In this document: positions 50,601-59,439 of the stretch, piece after piece | Position numbering within the stretch: the first letter of the stretch is position 1 | Layout: each line of letters begins with the position of its first letter | Source: Symsagittifera roscoffensis | Lineage: Eukaryota; Xenacoelomorpha; Acoela; Convolutidae | Reading direction: 5' to 3' | Length of the DNA stretch: 64,000 bases | Assembly: GCF_963678635.1 (NCBI RefSeq) | Contig: NC_087069.1 | Location: forward strand, 6,927,472 to 6,991,471 | Translations under genes and position numbers: made by a program | The notes under the pieces: generated by a model | Told to the model about the DNA's origin: nothing | What the model saw: the letters and a program-made list of their open reading frames with translations, nothing else | Databases searched by the model: none

Positions 50601-50909
50601 CAACATGTGTGGCGCGTGGTCCTTAAATCCTCTCATCGCGTTTGAGATATCTGACCACATTGCAGGCAGTTCAGCCTTGAGTGGCCTCAGGTTCTCCACT
50701 TCAATCATGCGATTCGGGGCTGATATGATCACATCATATTTTCCTTCCGAAAGTAAGGATACCATCGCATACACAAATTTCAGTCCATCCGGGAGATGTG
50801 CATATCCCGGAGACAACGCAAATACTACTTTCAACGTCACTTTATTGAATGATCCCTCCTTCGTCGCATCCACCACTATGTAGATGGTCATTGATACCAG
50901 CAAACACAA
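47649..50909 (-). CDS. ORF2 middle part, copy C, joining both halves
   Basis: 1,086 open codons. It begins just after a deletion of about 92 bases near 50,880, so the first ten or so codons are not original. It runs without a stop from the end of the second SGNH-like domain, through the region deleted in B at 24,390, and into the acidic and basic C-terminal half. This is the direct evidence that the two B frames are one ORF2 of about 2,980 codons. The last codons are out of frame after the one-base loss near 47,671. Confidence 0.85.
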   Translation of the reverse strand: MCLLVSMTIYIVVDATKEGSFNKVTLKVVFALSPGYAHLPDGLKFVYAMVSLLSEGKYDVIISAPNRMIEVENLRPLKAELPAMWSDISNAMRGFKDHAPHMLVLDEVLGLELSNFSRQLKLKPGIDDDHRVITAMSNDLWFRAMEVASEGTRRKNSLETRAQLEAMVLRTKPEANQWLHLNPRVAALGADAFQQGPVMITRIHAYLLKEVNLAENAGEKTAEFVNRMCQVTLETFWTQEVKGQEGFERTDSMLEGLGAGWTASFLAKVYPKVSHYLIKEFLQAVVKVSIVELIALFVTFGAENFVKGPAILLTDGIQNLRLDGLLTLIAITHGNLAGLMKLTRCPEQMKEKVRNLDMQKSTDSWNKIRDLRHTLIQYLLQQNRFGTGEDETIEKEEDVRRHVGGMPLLTDLSLAMRTDPLALIRGVTEFVTVIYGPAVTFAFPDVKVEAYRRSVLHLNLISAVDGSTLNWCEQQALRELMSEDLLFAKIAEPEMTVINFDDHFCDRMGEVERGHIEVFPKLWNLRPYDKTNGEITRVPRLTAAYHKVREETKDWGDYKKLPEAIPEFPLIRRMLLGAVSVVQTPRLRAFETNERRVGNFSATMDTYFVVRNAAVLQYTRFAYTDQATRRRISNAATPKPGRFDEEWEALGLAPMRMRGRTELPEASVILTSVRKEMKVAGVLQTRIFLAPFGCEEIKVVHGEEEDKSAGTLLIPRFQEEADKDEQGPSGSKRDKSEGDDGQGRSRQTEEPMQQDQAGGEDDRASIGGTSSLDFNIFSDLENNADTLETTELDEGTSTLEPPSAFMEMKRNLPESCSPGNSRNNDQRILMESPRRRRIEASARVPFLGTLPEEEWEVHHRDHESRTGCKLDRVAFMEEVWTVIQSYGTQSILKTGLNQPLMREVLDKLDECEGRLSELLIDSATDESEANSPIKMTPQDNEGEVVYLSRTRRGTIRSKMVIDKINAMKMKLGSRVIPRRIGKTKVDSEISMKAGNSAKRKQVEEVMDLGQGDYQLSGTDKILIDIAMVPPILMAGIKSTGYKSKRSDRTLTGATLEMEILSQCGESKMRDFKPSPMNHGREVLPDN

Positions 50910-51375
50910 TCGTTATCGGGTTCATTTCTGTCTGTCTTTGTACCCCTATAGCCAATGACACTGATTGCAGTAGGTCTAGGTCAACTGCGGCCAGCATTAT
51001 GACGTCCGGCCAAAACAAAGACTTAGAGGGGTACACGAACTCTGAATTCGCTACTACCGTGATTTTGGCCTTTCTCATCTCTGCTTTGTCGTAGGCGGCG
51101 AAGATGCTCTCATCTTTCTTTATTGCTGTCAATCCGCCATATCTCTGGGCATCACCATCTTGGTTCACTTGTTTTGGGTATACTCTCTCCTTCACATGAC
51201 TAGGTGGTGTCGTCAGTTGCCTGAATATCTTCACGTGTTGTCCAATTGGCGCTCTCGCCGTCAGGAATCTTCCTGGCCTTTCCTCACGATTCCTCTCCTC
51301 ATGGTTCAATCTGACATCCTGCAACGGTCTTGCATTCACAGGTCCCATTGTGTTATTGGAGGGCAGTCCCTCCAA
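50842..51375 (-). pseudogene. ORF2 fragment, copy C: second SGNH-like domain
   Basis: Open piece in a shifted frame between a 19-base deletion near 51,418 and the roughly 92-base deletion near 50,880. Together they remove 111 bases, so the frame returns afterwards. It encodes the first part of the second SGNH-like domain, up to GINDH. Confidence 0.8.
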
Positions 51376-51410
51376 GTCAGCAAATCTTAAGGCTGTCGTG
51401 GAGCTGAAAT

Positions 51411-52037
51411 TTATGCTACGCCGGTTATTGAGTATAATCTGCTGACGGATAGCGTCGCTCCATTTAGCATCCTCCCTGCATCTTCGATGAAGCTTACTTT
51501 CTGCAGGTCCAGCTTCATCAGTTCTTCTTTGTATATGTGCCAGGGAGACGGCATGGGTCTAGACCATAACAATGAGCCTCTGTTCGGTCTCTCCTCTCGA
51601 CTGCTACTCGTTGTCTCCGATCTAGTGTCTGATCTGGACGTGCCTGCTGCTCCTTCGTTTGGTTGGTTGACGGGTCCTATCCTTCTCCTAGGATGAATTG
51701 TCCTCCTCGTCGGTGCTTCTCCCAACCGATCCTGCACGTCTGTTCTTCGACCTGGTTCGCTGGAGCTTTGTTGCCGGTAATTTATTGCGGCTGGGACTGT
51801 ACCCAAACGCGTTTCCAGGTTAGGAGGCACAAAGGTAGTGATCACCGTATCATTCACCGTTCCCTCTTCTTTCAGTACTCCTGTATCAGAGAGTTCTGCT
51901 TCTAACTCATCCAACCGTTCTTGGAAGACTCGATTCAACCAAGCTTGTCCCTCGATTGTGTCAAAGTGGATGCCATCCGAAGTCAGTCTGGCTTGCTCCA
52001 TGGCTCTCAATTCGTGTTCAATGTCCATAAGGATCAT
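51411..52037 (-). pseudogene. ORF2 fragment, copy C: end of SGNH hydrolase and linker
   Basis: In frame with the piece upstream; only the TGG to TGA change at 52,080-52,082 separates them. It carries the DGIHF block with the catalytic Asp and His, then the Arg/Ser-rich linker. It ends at the 19-base deletion near 51,418. Confidence 0.83.
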
Positions 52038-52079
52038 TCTTCCGGCATTTCGATTTGCTAGGTTTCTTAAGATGTTATT

Positions 52080-53636
52080 TCATCTCATGACTCCCTCGTT
52101 GTGCCTTCTTCCTGATGCTGTCAGGTTTCTTGCGTTCATTGGCACCGTGCAAACGGTCAGTACCGCGCAACTGAACTTCTGCCAGAGAGTGGTGAACAAA
52201 CACACCATCATTGATTCCCACAGTGCTTCCTGCTCGTCTGATCCTCTGGAGATATCATTCGTCCCAACTAATATCATCACACTGGGTATCCTCCCGGGAT
52301 TCATCAGCTCCACCATCCGGTATAATTGGGCAATTGTCGCGCCTCCAAAGGCCATCACCGTGGTGACCCATGAGGTCCTCAAATTCGTTAGCACTCGGAC
52401 TAAGCTATCTCCCAATATCAGGTGTGATGTCCCGAGTGGTGGTTGCTGCAGGTTCACAGCCGGGCTCCAGGTAGCTCGATTGAAGCAGGCTCTCGGATCT
52501 GTCTCCGGAACTCCCGTGAAACTATACTTCAATTGATTATTCTTCTGCACGTCTATTATGCGAGATACTTTCTTCGCTGGCATCTTCCTTACTTTTCTCT
52601 CTGTGATTTTCGAACTCCCCCTGAGTGGCGTCACGTCACTTATCCCTTGTCTGATTACTGTCTGGGAGAGTTGTACTCTGCCCGTATCGTCAATCGTTCC
52701 ATAGGGTGCAGTCACCCCGGAACCTGGTGCATTCTTGTTAGAGACCAATCGTCCAGCTGTCTCTATCAGTCTTCTCACTGTCTGTTCTACGACGGGATCA
52801 CCCAAGGTGTCACTAGGATCCGGGATTGTTACTCGATTCGTCTCTGCTGGAAGCCGTGTCTCCGTTGTTTGACTCATCTCTCGAGGTGTCAAGAGCTCCA
52901 TCGGGGACTGCCCACGAGGAACATCCCTTGCAGGTATCACTTTCTCCACGGCTGTGGTCAACGCCGCCTGCTTCGATCGCTCTTTGTACTCCTGCCTTAA
53001 GCGTTCGATCTCTTGACCTTGCTTTTTGTTGCAGTCTTCAAACAACTTTCTCCACACGTCCCGGTCTTCCTCCATTGCCAGCATGGTCTTCGTCATATCG
53101 TCTAACTCCTTCTCCGTTCTTTTCAGCCGATCGTTCATCTCGTCCAGATCTTGCATGGTTTGGTTCGTCTGAACCTTCTGCGTTACTTTCGCCCTTTTTG
53201 GTGGCACAGCTGCTCTCAGTGGTGAACCAGACGAGGTCGCCTCGCTGTTCATTTCCCTATGCATTCTCGTCAGCCCAGGTTTAGGCTTAGAGGGCATTGG
53301 CATCTCACCTGGTTGGTAAGTCCTAGAACTTCCCAACCCAGGCTCATTCGCCAAGTCACTCCCTGAGAGAGCCCCGTTTCTCCACCTCATCACTCTCATG
53401 TTCGGGCGGTCTAGTACTCCTCTTTCTCCATATGCTGCCATCAACAGGACTTCCGTGGGGCGGTCCCCACGGTTGTCGTGCCCCAAGATGTTGATCAGGG
53501 CGGTCAGCAACATGACCACCTCTGGGTCCTCCAGAGCGAAGTCTCGTTCGATTAGCCGACGATAGATCGCATCTACCATCGGTCCCACATATGCCTCTGC
53601 CAGGTCCATCAATTCATCTAGGTTGAAGTTGTCCAT
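52080..53636 (-). pseudogene. ORF2 N-terminal fragment, copy C: coiled coil and SGNH catalytic blocks
   Basis: 518 open codons from ATG 53,636. Acidic N-terminus, coiled coil, linker, then LILGDSL, GGAT and GTND as in B. It stops at a nonsense codon before the DGIHF block, so the hydrolase of this copy is dead. It carries three more residues than B just before the GDSL block, a small in-frame difference. Confidence 0.85.
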
Positions 53637-54042
53637 TCTATTCTTCTTAAGTTTGATTTGATTTCGATTTCAAGTTTTGACTCAAATGAGTAATTAAATG
53701 ATCAATCAGGATCTAGAAAAGAAATCACGAATGTCACACTTGTCAATTTCACCTTAGCATACATCGTTAAAATTTTCTTAAAGACAGTTCAGATAAAAAG
53801 ATATTTATCCTAAAATTTATTAAAATCAATTGGTTTCTAAAATTTTGGAATACGACCTAAGATTGGACAGTCCAAACTTTGGATCTATTCCCAAAATCGT
53901 TATTTAGTTATTCATGGTCACTAACCCCTACTCACCCATGATCTTAATAACCTAACACATAACAACACATAACATAACATAACACACATATCACATATTA
54001 CATGTAACTTGGTCTTTGGCCTAACACCCTCTCGCGCATCAC
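53637..54042 (-). other. Spacer between ORF1 and ORF2, copy C
   Basis: 406 bp, no coding frame. CATAAC-type repeat about 53,955-53,990; sense donor GTGAGT near 53,933; acceptor TTTCTTTTCTAG near 53,711; LTR-terminus word CGAATGTCACA near 53,728. Same order as in A and B. Confidence 0.7.
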
Positions 54043-57000
54043 TCAGCCTATACTTAAGTAATATTTCTTATGTAGATACACTTGTATGTTCGTATCAGAG
54101 AATATCACGTGTACGAGCGCGTACAATTCCCGAGGATGCAGTCTTCCTCTGTTTGGATCGTACACCGGAAGCGAGAGCTCCTTCACGTCCATTTCCACAA
54201 GGAAGTCCCTCAGCCTCGTCAAGGACAAGACTAAATTTTCTGGGTCCACGTGTTGCTTCTCTGTCGCCCTCGTTACCAAGAAGCATAAGTACTTTCCCGG
54301 TATCTGCGACACCGCCGGGGGTAAGGCTGCTACGCCCCCTATCCCTGGTCTTTGCTTCCAAAGGAATTCCACGTTTTTGTATTCTCTCTTAAAATCCGAC
54401 GCTAGCGCCGTCCTAAAACTCATGTCTGCGGTGATCGCTATCGCACATGTTCTGTTTGTGAGTATGAAATCACTATCTGTTAGTATTATGTTATTTGAAT
54501 ACTCATTTGGTAAGTTAAAATATGACTCAACTACCCTGCCTATGTCAGGTTTCTTAGGTTCTTCGCCTGTTTCTGCTTCTAAGTTTCCTGTCTCTCTTGC
54601 TATTCTCAATTTTTTTATTATCAGGTTTTCAGTGTGGGTAAGTCCTACCCCCACTCCCCAGACAAAAATATCCATCGGCGTCCCCGTCGATCGCATACCG
54701 GATATTAAGTCGAGGTTAGAAGCTGGAATGAGGAGTTGTCCTTCCTGGGCAGGCCAAGAAGGATCATCTCGCTCCGTCTTAATGTATTTCGCGCTTTCAC
54801 GATCCACATCTTGAATCGTGACGCTGGTCTCTTTAGGATCTGATGTCATTTCGTTCAGCCACTCCAAGACTCGCAGATTTGTGAGATCATCTCTGTTGGA
54901 CTCTGATTGCTCCTCATCGAAATCTACTTCGGGTTTCGATCTGTCCTCGATCCATTCCTGGTCGTGATCATCCACTATGTCAATGTCTTGTGAGACTGTT
55001 ATGCTCTCTAGACCTACCACTTCTTCCACTATCTTCTTCAGATCTATCTTGTCTACTACATAGTCGTCACCGTAACGGTTGTATTTCTTTCTAGGTCTTT
55101 TCCCGTCGCCTTGTCGAGTCTGCATCGTGAACGGGAGATCTGGATCCATATTTTTGGGAACCTCAGTCTGTTCGGGATCCTGCCAATCTTCCTCCGCGTA
55201 AGGTAAGGTTTCATCCTCCGCTTCTATCACCTCATTTGGATCCAGGTCCAGTGGTGTATTCGTTCCCTCCTCTATTACCTCATTTCCATCATTCTTCTCC
55301 CTGGTGCCTTTCTCGTTGACCTCGCAAGCAGGATCCATCATCAGGTAATCCCCTTTTTCCATATCTGCAGGTATACACCAGTCCTCTGTCGATGGATTGT
55401 GTGGCTTGATGTTTTCGTAGTGGGCGGCTCGGCCTGTACTCAGTCTGTAAAAGCGTCCCTCCTGGTGCACCTCTGTAATCATGAAGGGTCCCCTCCACTT
55501 TTTTAGAAGCTTCTTTGTCCCTTTCGGTGGTATAACGTTCTGAAATACCCATACGTAGTCTCCCACCGAGTAAACCTTTGCACCAGCTGCTTTCTGATCT
55601 ATTTGCACCACCTCGTTGAATTCAGACGACTCAATCGATTGTAACGGAAATCGTAATTTCCTTGGGTCCTTTACCTGTTGGCATGACAAGCACGCTGTTA
55701 CCCATTTCTCACATGCCTTTTTCATTCCAGGCCACTCAAAGCGCTTCAGTATCCTCTGATACACTTTGTCGATCCCTTGATGGCCCATCTGATCATGCGA
55801 CCTGAATAATAATTCTGTTTGATAGAGTTGCGGCAACACTATCGCGTTATACTTGTATAAGACTTTGTCTTCTTCTCTTCTCTTGCAAGCCACAATCCCG
55901 TCCTTGTTCAGATATAATCTCCCCTCCTTCTGCATGAAGTATTGTCTCAGGATCCTATAACTGTCTTCTTCTAGGTCACCTTTGTCTGGTTTACCGTTTT
56001 CTATCCACCTCTTTAGGTTACTTGTCATGCGGTCATTCCTTTGCGCCCTTAGTAGGTCCGAGAGTCTGTATCTCGCCTTCAAATATGTCTTCATGACCCT
56101 CATTTGACCATTCATCTCATTGGGCTGGTGCGTGTCCTCCTCCATCTTTACGCACCAAATCTTTGCCAACGGTTGTGTTTCTTGTTTAAATGGATGAAGA
56201 TCAGTCCTGACTACCTCTTTCTGCGGCAATAGGCTTATCGAACGTTTCGATACCGCTATTGTCTCCAAGTCATCCGCTGCGTTGTCAAAGACTCTTTCGC
56301 TCGGTATCAAGTAGCGATCGCTGTCCGGATCCTGGTACACTTCTCTGTCCAGGTCTCTCGCCCGAGTTTCCACTAGTAGCGTGTGTATCGCCAGTTCCGA
56401 CAAATCTGATCCCGAGGTCGAATCCCTGTCTGAATAGGTGTTCATTCTTGAGTTTTCTGAATTATCATCCGTCGAAGGTGTTGTGCTGGAGACTGTACGC
56501 TCTTCCAGATCATGTCTGTACCTTCTTCGCATCCATCTGAACTCCCCGGACAAAACCTTGTTCTCTAGGTCCTGTTTCTCGTCAGGAATTTTCTCGTCTA
56601 TCTCGGACTCCCCGGACAAATTTTCTTGTGCCGGGTGTTGATCTTGTGATCTTTGATCTTTCTCTTTATCCTTCTCCCCGGACAAATAGTCTTGCAGCAG
56701 ATTTTGTTCTACAACTTCACCCTCTTCATCCCGGTCTACGAAGGTGACAGTTTTCTTCTGCTTGCAGCTCTCCTGTTCTTTTTGTCCGTAAGAAGTACTG
56801 GTTAAAATCTCTTGGGGTATTGAGGATACTAGTTGCTGAACTATTGTCCTACAATCCCTCTCGTTCTCTTCGTGTTGTCGTCTGGACGGCATGATCTTTA
56901 CTTTCTCCCTGACTGTTAGCGATGCCACTGCTGCCGTCCACTCGGGGTCATCTCTGGTCACTTCTCTCTCTAACAATCCACCCAGCATCCGCATCACTTG

Positions 57001-59430
57001 TGGTGTGACTTGCACCGTTTTATCCAGTAATGAGAGGCTGTTTATATTCATGCGAGAGAGTTCTTGCTGGACCAGGTTCGAGCGCAGCAGCAAATCCAAA
57101 GGGATCGGGTCCCCCTTTGACAGGATCTTTATCTCAGCTGCTTTCTCTACAGGTAATTCAGGATGTCCTGGAATTGGATGTCCAGACTTATCCAACCATC
57201 TCGTTAAAGGAAGCGCTTCATAAGTTTCTTTGTCTAGAAACGAGAATCCCTCTTTTATTTCCGCCTGATTGGCTTGCTTCTGCTCCAACCTTTCATAGAA
57301 CTCAGTTTTCTTGCTGAGGCTATCAGCATTCTGGTGTTTATCGCGCATCCTATGCTCGATTATCATATGGTAGCCATCCAATCTTACTATCCATCTACCA
57401 ATATAACTCTGATCCATCGAGTAGGTTTTCAACCAGGATAACGCCCTGTTGTCCACGCGCAACTTGAAGGGAGCGCTCCCTAAGTATGCACGGTACTTTT
57501 CCACAAAGGTGACTACTGCAAACATTTCTGCCTTTGGTGCGCCATATTTCATCTCTGTGTCACTCAGGACCTTGCTGCCGTATGCAATGGGACGGAGAAC
57601 TGTTCTTCCGTTCCATTCTTGCTCTTGATGCAAGATTCCTGAGATGGCCACCACCGATGCATCTGTGTCGAGAACATACATGCCCTTTTCTGTAGGCATG
57701 CCCAGCACTGGCGCTTCGCACAGTTCCCGCTTTATGTTCTCGAAAGCAACTTGTGCCTCATTGTTCCATTCGAACTTCTTCCCTTTGTTGCGCATCAGCT
57801 TATGCATCGGATACACTTTGTCCGCATATCCTTTAATGAATTCTCGGTAGTAATTGGCAAACCCCAGGAAGCTCATTAGCTGTGTGTCCGTTCTCGGAGC
57901 CTTCCATGTCAGCACGGCCTCTACTGCGTCCGGATCTGGCCTCACACCATGCCTGTCCACCATTCTTCCCAGGTACTTGATCGAATCCCTAAGGATTTCA
58001 CATTTCGATGGTTTGCATTTCAAGCCTGCTCTTTTCATACATCCGAAGACCTCATCGAGCCGATCAATGTGATCCTCTAGGCTCGGTGTCGCTATGACTA
58101 CGTCATCCACGTAGCACATCAAGAGATTCCCGTACTTTTTGGTCACTCCTGTCAAAGTCTGAGCCATCAGCCTTTGAAAAGTTGCTGTTGCATTGCACAA
58201 GCCGAAGGGCATCCTCTTCCACTGGTACAACCCTAATTCGCACGCGAATCCGGTTTTCTCTCTGTCCTTCTTTCGCAGAGGGACCTGCCAGAAGGCAGAA
58301 CCTAAGTCCAATGTGGTGAAGAACTTGGCATCACCAAGTTTAGATAGGCTCTCGTCTATTCGCGGTATCGGGTACGCATCTTTGATCGTTACCGCGTTCA
58401 AGTAACGAAAGTCGCAACAAAATCTAAGCTGCCCCCCTTTCTTTTTCGCCATTACTACCCCGCAAGCCCACGGCGATTTCGAGGGTTCTATCATGTCGTA
58501 TTCAAGCAACATTTCTATTTCTGCTCGGCACGCTTCCGATTTCTGCGGCGTCATTCGCCTTGCGCCTTCCCGATGGGGTACGGCGCCTTCCTCTAGTTCG
58601 ATTTCGTGTTCGACAAAATTACAACAACCGATATCCGCCTTATGTTTTGAAAATACATCAGCGTTCCGATTTAGGAGGTCCCGCAATTTTTTGAAATCCC
58701 CCTCACCTATTTTCCCTTTTAAATGTTCTATCTCTGGCAAAACCGGTTTGTCAGATTCTAGTTCGTATGACGAGGGGCGTTCCGGAAAATTCGAGCAGCT
58801 TGATAAGCCGTCGTCCGTTTCGGATTTCATCGAAAACAATTTATGAATAGATTTTAATTCATCAATCCTCTTTAAAATTTTATCTTTATTGGCATGATAA
58901 GGACAGTTTTTGACACTATATCTCTTCAAGTTTTGTGTCTCTTCATAATCGGTCCTCATCGGCACTGCGTAACCAAGCTTCTTTCCACGCTGGATTGAAA
59001 CCGTGGTGTCCAGTGTGTTCAACAACACACTGACACACAGCCCGTTTCGCGTTACCGAGAAGCTCCGGCCTAAAATCACCGAACTCTGACTGTTTGGATT
59101 CGGTACTAAGCAAACCTGTTTACTATCACTTAATGAATTTAAATTTCTCATTCTAAAAATCGCTACCACAGCTTGTCCTGGTTGTAATTTTACTTTTCTA
59201 TCCAAAAAAACTGGTACCTTATTCTCGTCTGTTATTATCCTATTAATTGGTCTCTTAACATACTTTCGGTCCGGGTTTCTAATCCGTATTAGACCGTTGT
59301 TCAAGTCAATCATCACGTCAAAGTTCCTGACAAAATCTCTGCCCAAGATGAATTGGTCAGCGTCGTCCAGATTCTCTACCACCAGGAAGCTCATCCAAAG
59401 GTTGCGTCCTCCCATGTGAAGGACCGTCAC
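54043..59430 (-). CDS. pol: ORF1 part 2, copy C: protease end - RT - RNase H - linker - integrase (core deleted) - macro
   Basis: 1,795 open codons continuing the frame after TGA at 59,440. RT DD codons 58,102-58,107; RNase H with LDTDAS; linker with three LSGE motifs (about 56,540, 56,608 and 56,672); integrase zinc module. Near 55,594 the protein passes from the first catalytic Asp straight into the C-terminal module: about 597 bases present in A and B are missing, in frame, removing the second Asp and the Glu. The GPF module, acidic region and macro domain (about 54,046-54,490) are intact. Integrase cannot be active. Confidence 0.92.
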   Translation of the reverse strand: MTVLHMGGRNLWMSFLVVENLDDADQFILGRDFVRNFDVMIDLNNGLIRIRNPDRKYVKRPINRIITDENKVPVFLDRKVKLQPGQAVVAIFRMRNLNSLSDSKQVCLVPNPNSQSSVILGRSFSVTRNGLCVSVLLNTLDTTVSIQRGKKLGYAVPMRTDYEETQNLKRYSVKNCPYHANKDKILKRIDELKSIHKLFSMKSETDDGLSSCSNFPERPSSYELESDKPVLPEIEHLKGKIGEGDFKKLRDLLNRNADVFSKHKADIGCCNFVEHEIELEEGAVPHREGARRMTPQKSEACRAEIEMLLEYDMIEPSKSPWACGVVMAKKKGGQLRFCCDFRYLNAVTIKDAYPIPRIDESLSKLGDAKFFTTLDLGSAFWQVPLRKKDREKTGFACELGLYQWKRMPFGLCNATATFQRLMAQTLTGVTKKYGNLLMCYVDDVVIATPSLEDHIDRLDEVFGCMKRAGLKCKPSKCEILRDSIKYLGRMVDRHGVRPDPDAVEAVLTWKAPRTDTQLMSFLGFANYYREFIKGYADKVYPMHKLMRNKGKKFEWNNEAQVAFENIKRELCEAPVLGMPTEKGMYVLDTDASVVAISGILHQEQEWNGRTVLRPIAYGSKVLSDTEMKYGAPKAEMFAVVTFVEKYRAYLGSAPFKLRVDNRALSWLKTYSMDQSYIGRWIVRLDGYHMIIEHRMRDKHQNADSLSKKTEFYERLEQKQANQAEIKEGFSFLDKETYEALPLTRWLDKSGHPIPGHPELPVEKAAEIKILSKGDPIPLDLLLRSNLVQQELSRMNINSLSLLDKTVQVTPQVMRMLGGLLEREVTRDDPEWTAAVASLTVREKVKIMPSRRQHEENERDCRTIVQQLVSSIPQEILTSTSYGQKEQESCKQKKTVTFVDRDEEGEVVEQNLLQDYLSGEKDKEKDQRSQDQHPAQENLSGESEIDEKIPDEKQDLENKVLSGEFRWMRRRYRHDLEERTVSSTTPSTDDNSENSRMNTYSDRDSTSGSDLSELAIHTLLVETRARDLDREVYQDPDSDRYLIPSERVFDNAADDLETIAVSKRSISLLPQKEVVRTDLHPFKQETQPLAKIWCVKMEEDTHQPNEMNGQMRVMKTYLKARYRLSDLLRAQRNDRMTSNLKRWIENGKPDKGDLEEDSYRILRQYFMQKEGRLYLNKDGIVACKRREEDKVLYKYNAIVLPQLYQTELLFRSHDQMGHQGIDKVYQRILKRFEWPGMKKACEKWVTACLSCQQVKDPRKLRFPLQSIESSEFNEVVQIDQKAAGAKVYSVGDYVWVFQNVIPPKGTKKLLKKWRGPFMITEVHQEGRFYRLSTGRAAHYENIKPHNPSTEDWCIPADMEKGDYLMMDPACEVNEKGTREKNDGNEVIEEGTNTPLDLDPNEVIEAEDETLPYAEEDWQDPEQTEVPKNMDPDLPFTMQTRQGDGKRPRKKYNRYGDDYVVDKIDLKKIVEEVVGLESITVSQDIDIVDDHDQEWIEDRSKPEVDFDEEQSESNRDDLTNLRVLEWLNEMTSDPKETSVTIQDVDRESAKYIKTERDDPSWPAQEGQLLIPASNLDLISGMRSTGTPMDIFVWGVGVGLTHTENLIIKKLRIARETGNLEAETGEEPKKPDIGRVVESYFNLPNEYSNNIILTDSDFILTNRTCAIAITADMSFRTALASDFKREYKNVEFLWKQRPGIGGVAALPPAVSQIPGKYLCFLVTRATEKQHVDPENLVLSLTRLRDFLVEMDVKELSLPVYDPNRGRLHPRELYALVHVIFSDTNIQVYLHKKYYLSIG

Positions 59431-59439
59431 TGGTGTTCT

